A stretch of DNA of 64,000 nucleotides from Pyrocephalus nanus (Eukaryota > Chordata > Aves > Passeriformes > Tyrannidae): contig CM076263.1 in NCBI GenBank assembly GCA_038380795.1, forward strand, positions 10,902,709 to 10,966,708. The letters run 5' to 3'. The position numbers and the translations under genes are program-made. Below the pieces are notes generated by a model. The model worked only from the letters and a program-made list of their open reading frames with translations, was not told the origin of the DNA and did not search any database. The first letter of the stretch is position 1. Each line of letters begins with the position of its first letter. Shown here in pieces: positions 62,401 through 64,000 of this stretch.

Positions 62401-63038
62401 GAAGAGATTCCAGAGGAGACAAGGAAACAAAGTATCCAGAAGGAGCAAAAATTCACTATTGTGATATCACTGTATTATCTCAAACTTAGTATGATCTGAC
62501 TAATTTTCCTCTGCAGCAACCATTTCTATCGCTACAAACTTCCCTCTAAAAAGCTATGCCTTTTGCTAGCTGTGAAAAGCTGGCCTATGTTTGTTATGTT
62601 TGTGTCTTCAGCAGCAGAATTTGTAAAGGTGGTAAATGCAGTCCTTCTTTGTGAATATTGCTGGTTGTCAGAACAAGGAGTGCATTTTGAATAGACTGGA
62701 CTAGGATGGGAGATAGAGAAGCATTGTAACCCTTTGCTTACATGATGTCTCTGTTTGTCCATTGAGTTATTTATAATTTGGTTTTCCCCCACTTATTAAA
62801 TTGAAGTCACAAATAACTCATAGATGAGACCCACAGGAACACAGCCTGTCTTGGATCTTTTGATGAAACCTGGTTTTTGCCTCCCTAGATCAATGAAATG
62901 TCCAAGGAAATAAGCAAATTAAAAGAAGCACTGAACAGCCTTTCTCAGCTTTCCTACTCAAACAGTACCCCCAAAAGACAAAGCCAGCAGCTGGAGGTGT
63001 TACAACAACAAGTGAAGCAGTTGCAAAACCAACTGACC
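23369..63038 (+). CDS. RAI14: RAI14 (ankycorbin), 14 internal coding exons, incomplete at both ends
   Basis: RAI14 encodes ankycorbin, a cytoplasmic ankyrin-repeat and coiled-coil protein that associates with actin structures such as stress fibres and cell junctions. The coding exons are 23369-23499, 48739-48827, 50659-50723, 52336-52393, 52594-52664, 54100-54206, 56397-56575, 57240-57268, 58110-58196, 58838-58924, 59629-59686, 60015-60133, 60632-62143 and 62889-63038. All junctions are AG/GT and all phases agree, giving 2742 nt or 914 codons without a stop. Residues ~7-230 form six ankyrin repeats plus a partial seventh. Residues ~244-320 form a Ser/Pro-rich linker with a PKKRK motif. Residues ~321-914 are mostly heptad-like coiled coil. 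The mammalian protein is about 980 residues, so roughly 12 N-terminal and 50 C-terminal residues are missing from the window. The related ankyrin/coiled-coil protein UACA was considered, but the N-terminal [11 protein letters not shown] block and the linker match RAI14. Confidence 0.96.
24979..24983. repeat. Left target-site duplication (CATTT)
   Basis: The five bases immediately left of the LTR TG terminus are cattt, identical to 31276-31280. This fixes the LTR boundaries. Confidence 0.9.
25146..25151 (-). terminator. LTR polyadenylation signal
   Basis: The minus strand reads AATAAA. It lies downstream of the TATA-like box and upstream of U5. It is absent from the deleted right LTR. Confidence 0.6.
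25274..25280 (-). promoter_or_regulatory. LTR TATA-like box
   Basis: The minus strand reads TATTTAA about 40 bp downstream of the 58-bp array and about 125 bp upstream of the AATAAA signal, suitable spacing for a U3 promoter. The assignment rests on position and motif only. Confidence 0.5.
25321..25525. repeat. 58-bp tandem repeat in U3, each unit starting with a CTCF-like motif
   Basis: Units start at 25321, 25379, 25437 and 25495, exactly 58 bp apart; the fourth is truncated or diverged. The first 14 bases are TCAGCAGGGGGCGC, TCACCAGGTGGCGC, TCACCAGGTGCCGC and TCACCAGGCAGCTC. Against the CTCF core consensus CCASYAGRKGGCRS, units 1 and 2 match 13 of 14 positions and unit 3 matches 12; unit 4 is weak. 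The rest of each unit also aligns (for example a shared TGTAATGTCC or TGTAGTGTCC block). The position just upstream of the TATA-like box is where retroviral enhancers sit. Confidence 0.85.
25803..25816 (-). promoter_or_regulatory. Polypurine-tract candidate
   Basis: On the minus strand the bases abutting the 3' LTR are TTAGGGGTGGATAA, preceded by a run of A. This is the right place for plus-strand priming, but the tract is short and interrupted by T. The rest of 25803-25965 is non-coding and includes CATA-type microsatellite sequence and a T run. Confidence 0.4.
25966..26760 (-). pseudogene. pol: ERV integrase, catalytic and C-terminal parts (broken)
   Basis: The frame after the break in pol continues as integrase. 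The zinc-binding CETC pair (HHCC domain) comes first. Catalytic core residues follow: the first Asp in WQVDYI, the second in SDNGTHF and the Glu in KVERCNG. A C-terminal domain containing WWVMQEDGE ends at 25966. An in-frame TAG at 26383-26385 interrupts the core between the second Asp and the Glu, so no active integrase can be made. This part is shifted by one base relative to upstream pol. No env or dUTPase frame follows. Confidence 0.88.
26745..29147 (-). pseudogene. pol: ERV pol: protease, reverse transcriptase, RNase H, start of integrase
   Basis: This is a long open frame of about 800 codons in the same frame as gag, directly after the gag TAG stop. It has an aspartic protease with DTGAQCTLM near its start (DTG encoded around 29037) and a reverse transcriptase with [17 protein letters not shown] and the catalytic YIDD box (28203-28214). 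RNase H follows with FTDGS (27270-27284) and the later Glu and Asp positions. The H-containing half of the integrase zinc domain ([10 protein letters not shown]) comes last. It ends at a TGA (26745-26747) with a one-base frameshift at the same spot. Protease through RNase H has no break visible in sequence. Translation would need readthrough of the gag stop. Confidence 0.93.
29148..30998 (-). pseudogene. gag: ERV gag, split by one in-frame stop
   Basis: The frame starts at ATG 30998-30996 with a favourable context (CACCATGA), about 75 nt after the primer-binding site. It runs 327 codons to an in-frame TGA (30015-30017) and continues in the same frame for roughly 290 codons to a TAG (29148-29150) before pol. 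The N-terminal ~145 residues are unusual: hydrophobic stretches at about 30-56 and 119-140, with a potential N-glycosylation site (NTT, residue 104). The middle is charged, with basic clusters (QKRKYKTK), and a coiled-coil-like segment precedes a basic [11 protein letters not shown] stretch. No CCHC zinc knuckle is present. Identification as gag rests on position between primer site and protease; direct sequence similarity was not testable here. Confidence 0.75.
31074..31091 (-). promoter_or_regulatory. Primer-binding site, tRNA-Lys type
   Basis: The minus strand reads TGGTGCCCAACGTAGGGC, which differs at two positions from the complement of the 3' end of tRNA-Lys(1,2). Four bases (TTTT) separate it from the 5' LTR end, a slightly long spacer. 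Confidence 0.85.
31096..31275 (-). repeat. 5' LTR of the provirus, internally deleted (180 bp)
   Basis: Its outer parts match the left LTR: 31096-31248 corresponds to 24984-25132 and 31249-31275 to 25776-25802. The equivalent of 25133-25775 (643 bp) is missing, which removes the AATAAA signal, TATA-like box and all 58-bp repeats. Outside an A-run length difference only one substitution is seen (C here against T in the left copy, in the aagaggct context). The copy should be promoterless. Confidence 0.92.
31276..31280. repeat. Right target-site duplication (CATTT)
   Basis: The five bases after the LTR CA terminus are cattt, matching the left flank. A 5-bp duplication is usual for ERV-L-type integrases; alpha- and betaretroviruses usually give 6. 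Confidence 0.9.
31281..31885. other. Intronic spacer between provirus and CR1
   Basis: About 600 bp with no recognised gene. 31640-31885 is somewhat GC-richer than its surroundings but matches no family recognised here. Confidence 0.6.
31886..33615 (-). mobile_element. CR1 LINE, split by a nested insertion
   Basis: The left end (tcatagaatcatagggttta) is the reverse-complemented CR1 3' terminus. CR1 3' sequence runs to about 32230, stops inside the 'agccttcttc' stretch, and resumes at about 33181 with ttccaggctgaacaacccca, the very next block of the same element. It continues to about 33615. The interruption is a second CR1 in the opposite orientation. Confidence 0.9.
32231..33180 (+). mobile_element. 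CR1 LINE nested in an opposite-strand CR1
   Basis: The 5'-truncated plus-strand CR1 begins within the reverse transcriptase part of ORF2 ([12 protein letters not shown] is readable near 32380-32412). It passes through the usual 3' segment (ctgtgggatccccagcac) and ends with the CR1 terminal signature ttctaattctatgattct. Stops and indels make the ORF non-functional. No target duplication is evident, as usual for CR1. Confidence 0.88.
33616..35444. other. Intronic spacer, no gene seen
   Basis: AT-rich unique sequence on both strands. It contains a broken G run at 34420-34434 and no recognised repeat family. Confidence 0.6.
35445..35880. repeat. GC-richer, possibly LTR-derived segment
   Basis: The block contrasts with the surrounding AT-rich intron. 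It has C-rich runs, AATAAAGAACTAATAAAA (two AATAAA-like signals near 35581-35597) and a CpG-containing stretch (ctccgtctcccaaggcctgc). These are LTR-like traits, but no matching copy or TG...CA ends could be fixed. It lies just left of a CR1 that is itself followed by a retroviral fragment. The call is weak. Confidence 0.3.
35910..37620 (-). mobile_element. CR1 LINE with ORF2 reverse transcriptase remnants (~1.7 kb)
   Basis: The left end (catagaatcatagaatatgc) is the reverse-complemented CR1 3' terminus. On the minus strand ORF2 reverse transcriptase is readable in pieces: [14 protein letters not shown] (near 37000), [19 protein letters not shown] (near 36860) and the catalytic FADD box (near 36770). 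Upstream of these, around 37340-37600, lies the segment ending [11 protein letters not shown], which precedes the polymerase domain in CR1. The pieces are in different frames, so the copy is dead. It is 5' truncated at about 37620. Confidence 0.92.
37621..37765 (+). pseudogene. pol: Orphan fragment of ERV pol reverse transcriptase
   Basis: The + strand frame from 37626 reads [12 protein letters not shown], then [19 protein letters not shown] and FAFTLRGIQ. It aligns without gaps over about 45 residues to the reverse transcriptase of the provirus at 24984-31275 (corresponding region 28316-28460), with roughly 60-65 percent identical residues by eye. The aligned part includes the catalytic-region block where the provirus has [18 protein letters not shown]; the catalytic Asp position is not conserved. 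It lies directly beside the 5' end of a CR1 and is in the opposite orientation to the provirus. No continuation was found to either side. Confidence 0.85.
41343..41439 (+). repeat. G/T-rich low-complexity tract
   Basis: About 95 bp consist almost only of G and T (ggttggttgggtgttttttt blocks), like 21939-22023. Confidence 0.85.
45246..45413 (+). repeat. G/T-rich tract running into T22 and A12
   Basis: G/T blocks (tttgtttgtttgtgttttgg) run into long T homopolymers, then gttaaaaaaaaaaaag. An apparent hydrophobic Phe/Gly/Val-rich frame here is a product of this composition. Confidence 0.85.
48020..48532 (-). mobile_element. CR1 LINE, 3' fragment just upstream of a RAI14 exon
   Basis: The left end (atcatagaatcattgagatg) is the reverse-complemented CR1 3' terminus. 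The body has the standard CR1 blocks (ccactaaaccatgtccc; ttttctccagactaaaca) up to about 48532. It is 5' truncated. It ends 206 bp before the exon at 48739. Confidence 0.9.
48739..48827 (+). CDS. RAI14: RAI14 exon: ankyrin repeat 2
   Basis: The acceptor is ctcttccag and the donor is gtatgc. The exon enters at the third base of the Ala codon begun in the previous exon and leaves in phase 1. It encodes [20 protein letters not shown] followed by ADVTAQDGA, a canonical ankyrin repeat with the HLAA helix start. It lies 206 bp downstream of a CR1 insertion. Confidence 0.95.
49044..49069. repeat. Perfect 10-bp inverted repeat with 6-nt loop
   Basis: Arms ttctgtccta and taggacagaa flank the loop atacta. 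No function is suggested by context. Confidence 0.7.
49647..49686 (+). repeat. 20-bp tandem duplication
   Basis: Two adjacent copies of aagcaatgataaaagaac plus two bases; the copies differ only in the last two bases. Confidence 0.85.
50659..50723 (+). CDS. RAI14: RAI14 exon: ankyrin repeat 3, first part
   Basis: The acceptor is tcttttag and the donor is gtaaag. The 65-nt exon encodes [15 protein letters not shown] and IKRLLQ. It starts with the last two bases of a Gly codon and ends in phase 0. Confidence 0.95.
50724..52335 (+). other. RAI14 intron (1.6 kb)
   Basis: Begins gtaaag and ends ctgtgcag. No gene recognised. It includes the GC-richer block at 51530-51920. Confidence 0.8.
51530..51920. 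repeat. GC-richer block of unknown origin
   Basis: About 390 bp are clearly C-rich against AT-rich intron on both sides, with an open + strand frame of 147 codons (51542-51985). The translation matches no family recognised here. A decayed transposable-element piece is the likeliest source, but no terminal structure was found. Confidence 0.3.
52336..52393 (+). CDS. RAI14: RAI14 exon: ankyrin repeats 3 and 4
   Basis: The acceptor is gaactgtgcag and the donor is gtaact. The 58-nt exon encodes [19 protein letters not shown], finishing repeat 3 and opening repeat 4. It begins in phase 0 and ends in phase 1. The adjoining intron is only 200 bp. Confidence 0.94.
52594..52664 (+). CDS. RAI14: RAI14 exon: ankyrin repeat 4, second part
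   Basis: The acceptor is gtcttttag and the donor is gtaggt. The 71-nt exon encodes [18 protein letters not shown] and NVKDL and ends in phase 0. It completes the helix-turn-helix of repeat 4. Confidence 0.95.
52665..54099 (+). other. RAI14 intron (1.4 kb)
   Basis: Begins gtaggt and ends catttctag. No gene seen. Contains a probable old CR1 relic (53440-53660). Confidence 0.8.
53440..53660 (+). mobile_element. Probable ancient CR1 3'-region relic
   Basis: The stretch ctcaccttgaaggtggtcaa acactggaactg, followed by a short gap and tggtcaagtct, resembles the CR1 3' segment that also occurs at 32980-33090 (gaaggtggtaaggcactgga). It is much more diverged than the other copies and has no terminal signature. 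Confidence 0.4.
54100..54206 (+). CDS. RAI14: RAI14 exon: ankyrin repeat 5
   Basis: The acceptor is catttctag and the donor is gtacag. The 107-nt exon encodes [20 protein letters not shown], then [15 protein letters not shown], a near-consensus ankyrin repeat. It starts in phase 0 and ends two bases into an Arg codon (AG|A). Confidence 0.96.
54207..56396 (+). other. RAI14 intron (2.2 kb)
   Basis: Begins gtacag and ends tttgttcag. No gene seen. Holds a possible antisense LTR fragment (54508-54690) and T/G-rich stretches near 55934-56067. Confidence 0.8.
54508..54690 (-). repeat. Possible old antisense LTR fragment
   Basis: It begins tgtcccagtttgaag, sharing tgtcccagttt with the left end of the provirus LTRs, then a loosely similar ttcttcttgggatgagttag stretch. 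Further right, agtaaagctttatagtgg resembles an antisense polyadenylation region. No second end, target duplication or paired copy is visible. It may be a related but older LTR family. Confidence 0.35.
56397..56575 (+). CDS. RAI14: RAI14 exon: ankyrin repeat 6 and partial repeat 7
   Basis: The acceptor is ttttgttcag and the donor is gtatgt. The 179-nt exon encodes [20 protein letters not shown] with [12 protein letters not shown] (repeat 6), then [20 protein letters not shown], a short terminal repeat. It ends in phase 1 after the SQDV sequence. Confidence 0.96.
56576..57239 (+). other. RAI14 intron (0.66 kb)
   Basis: Begins gtatgt and ends gcttcacag. No gene or repeat recognised. Confidence 0.8.
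57240..57268 (+). CDS. RAI14: RAI14 micro-exon (29 nt)
   Basis: The acceptor is ctgcttcacag and the donor is gtattt. The exon encodes [10 protein letters not shown], the first residue being completed from the previous exon. Its size, phase and position match the basic segment that follows the ankyrin domain in RAI14. It is too short to be found by ORF length alone; it was placed by splice sites, phase and family similarity. Confidence 0.9.
57269..58109 (+). other. RAI14 intron (0.84 kb)
   Basis: Begins gtattt and ends ctttcag. Only a T run (58023-58039) stands out. Confidence 0.8.
58110..58196 (+). CDS. RAI14: RAI14 exon: linker with PKKRK motif
   Basis: The acceptor is aactttcag and the donor is gtaaag. 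The exon has 29 whole codons, phase 0 to 0, so it could be skipped without a frameshift. It encodes [20 protein letters not shown] followed by PPPPISPIQ. The PKKRK cluster is a monopartite nuclear-localisation-type motif; the proline run is typical of the RAI14 linker. Confidence 0.95.
58197..58837 (+). other. RAI14 intron (0.64 kb)
   Basis: Begins gtaaag and ends ttttacag. Contains a TG/TA microsatellite at about 58748-58770. Confidence 0.8.
58838..58924 (+). CDS. RAI14: RAI14 exon: Ser/Thr-rich linker
   Basis: The acceptor is tcttttacag and the donor is gtatca. It is a second 29-codon symmetric (phase 0 to 0) exon, encoding [20 protein letters not shown] and AFFADQVCK. It is rich in potential phosphorylation sites. 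Like the previous exon it could be alternatively spliced in frame. Confidence 0.93.
58925..59628 (+). other. RAI14 intron (0.7 kb)
   Basis: Begins gtatca and ends tttgcag. No gene or repeat recognised. Confidence 0.8.
59629..59686 (+). CDS. RAI14: RAI14 exon: linker
   Basis: The acceptor is gtctttgcag and the donor is gtatgc. The 58-nt exon encodes [19 protein letters not shown] and ends in phase 1. The [16 protein letters not shown] block that it shares with the next exon is diagnostic for RAI14. Confidence 0.95.
59687..60014 (+). other. RAI14 intron (0.33 kb)
   Basis: Begins gtatgc and ends in a T-rich tract followed by ctctgaag. Nothing else recognised. Confidence 0.8.
60015..60133 (+). 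CDS. RAI14: RAI14 exon: start of the coiled coil
   Basis: The acceptor is tttttctctgaag and the donor is gtggca. The 119-nt exon encodes [20 protein letters not shown] then [20 protein letters not shown]. It begins completing a Gly codon and ends in phase 0. Leucines at heptad spacing mark the beginning of the coiled coil. Confidence 0.95.
60134..60631 (+). other. RAI14 intron (0.5 kb)
   Basis: Begins gtggca and ends cttttgaacag. Nothing else recognised. Confidence 0.8.
60632..62143 (+). CDS. RAI14: RAI14 large coiled-coil exon (504 codons)
   Basis: The acceptor is tttgaacag and the donor is gtcagt. The single 1512-nt exon is phase 0 at both ends and encodes more than half of the protein. 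It is Glu/Lys/Gln-rich with long heptad stretches (for example [20 protein letters not shown] and [20 protein letters not shown]). The open frame runs past the donor to a stop at 62213-62215, but similarity to RAI14 stops at the donor, so the intron reading is preferred. Confidence 0.96.
62144..62888 (+). other. RAI14 intron (0.75 kb)
   Basis: Begins gtcagt and ends cctccctag. The upstream exon frame stays open for 23 codons into the intron, so intron retention would add a short tail and end at 62213-62215. Confidence 0.8.
62889..63038 (+). CDS. RAI14: RAI14 exon: C-terminal coiled coil
   Basis: The acceptor is gcctccctag and the donor is gtaagtg. The 50-codon exon (phase 0 to 0) encodes [20 protein letters not shown] and, at its end, [16 protein letters not shown]. 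The final coding exon (about 50 residues in the family) must lie right of the window. Confidence 0.94.
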
Positions 63039-64000
63039 GTAAGTGTGATAGTTTGTAAACCTAACATTAGTCCCAGCTCTCCTAAGATACAGGTGTTCTT
63101 CACTCTGCTTATTTAAAATGGAATACAGTCAATGAGTACATGGGAGGGAATTTTCATCCAGAAATTCTGTAATTTCCCTCTTTCTCTGAAACATCTAGGA
63201 ATCTGCAAGTCACAAATCGCTCTTTAGAAAAAGTCTAGCTAGAGAAAGCTGTTTTCCCACATATTTTTCTCAGCCCAAGACAGAAACAAAATTCTCATGA
63301 TGGAATCTAGTGACCAAACCTGCTGCTGAGACCCTGTTTTGTGCAAAAGTATGACCAGTGTGCAGGGGATTTGTGCTTAGATAACTACTTAGCTGAAGTA
63401 GTTTTGTTTTATCAAGCTTTCTGGAAGATGTACTCACTGAAAGCATGAGGTTTCAAATCAAGCAAATCCATCTGTTTATGGAGAGCATAGTTTATTCTCT
63501 GAAATGTTGAACTCCTTACAGAGGGTTTTTTAATTATATTTGTGTGTGTATGAAAGGTCCAATCCTCTAAGATGGGTTGAGTCTTAAGTGATATTTCCAA
63601 GAGCTTGCCTGCCCAAAGGAGCACTGTCATTCACTTTTGAGGATGAAAAGGAAGTGTTGCCCACCAGAGGCCCTTGTCAAGAGCTGTGAAGTGACTCTGG
63701 AAGAAGAATTCCCAGACTGACATTCTAAATGGCTTGAGTGGTGTCTCCTTCCTGCCTTCTCCAGCAGAGAGTCAGAAAAACACCCTTGCAGCAGGGAGAA
63801 ATAGTAGGCAGACAGTTACCCACTGCATTTAAAACAGGATAGAATCACTCTTTCCCTCTTGTAGGTTCGCTTTCCTAGCAGCTTCATGTTTATTTGGAAA
63901 GATGGTTCCTGGGTTGTGGCAGTCTGTGATCATTAAAAAGGAGCCTGGCTTTCCTTAACTGAGGGGTTTGTGGGTTAAGACCTTTGTAAGCACCTCTTTT
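63039..64000 (+). other. RAI14 intron, running off the right edge
   Basis: Begins gtaagtg. No further exon was recognised before the window ends, so the last coding exon(s) lie beyond it. Confidence 0.75.

Noticed and set aside
1..64000. CRISPR arrays, operons, tRNA or rRNA genes
   Set aside because: The window is vertebrate intron-exon DNA; no regularly spaced repeats with spacers and no tRNA or rRNA-like sequence were seen. The 58-bp LTR array has no spacers.

Overview
The window is vertebrate nuclear DNA, almost certainly from a bird. It is AT-rich and intron-dominated. Its interspersed repeats are CR1 LINEs, recognisable by the 3'-terminal ATTCTATGATTCT-type signature, plus an avian-style LTR retrovirus. 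No SINE-type repeat was recognised. The only host gene is RAI14 (ankycorbin, retinoic acid induced 14) on the + strand. RAI14 lies in human 5p13, which is syntenic with the avian Z chromosome, so a Z location is likely but is an inference.

Fourteen consecutive RAI14 coding exons can be placed between 23369 and 63038, all with GT-AG splice sites and compatible phases. Together they give 914 codons: six ankyrin repeats plus a partial seventh, a Ser/Pro-rich linker with a PKKRK nuclear-localisation-type motif, and a long coiled coil. The short first coding exon (about 12 residues in mammals) was not found and probably lies upstream of the window. The last ~50 residues lie beyond the right edge.

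Layout: 1-23368 is upstream intron with one CR1 relic and several low-complexity tracts. 23369-23499 is the first exon seen. 23500-48738 is a 25.2 kb intron carrying most of the mobile DNA. That includes an env-less class III (ERV-L-like) provirus on the minus strand (24984-31275, 5-bp target duplication CATTT), a CR1 nested inside another CR1 (31886-33615), a CR1 with reverse-transcriptase remnants (35910-37620), an orphan fragment of a related retroviral reverse transcriptase (37621-37765), and another CR1 just before the next exon (48020-48532). From 48739 to 63038 exons and short introns alternate, and 63039-64000 is intron.

The provirus is the most interesting object. Its left (3') LTR is full length and carries, in U3 just upstream of a TATA-like box, a 58-bp tandem repeat whose units each begin with a CTCF-like motif. 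Its right (5') LTR has lost 643 bp, including that array, the TATA-like box and the polyadenylation signal, but is otherwise nearly identical to the left LTR. Gag and pol share a frame and are separated by one TAG. Gag begins with an unusual hydrophobic region, and there is no room for env. Gag and integrase are broken by a few stops and one frameshift.
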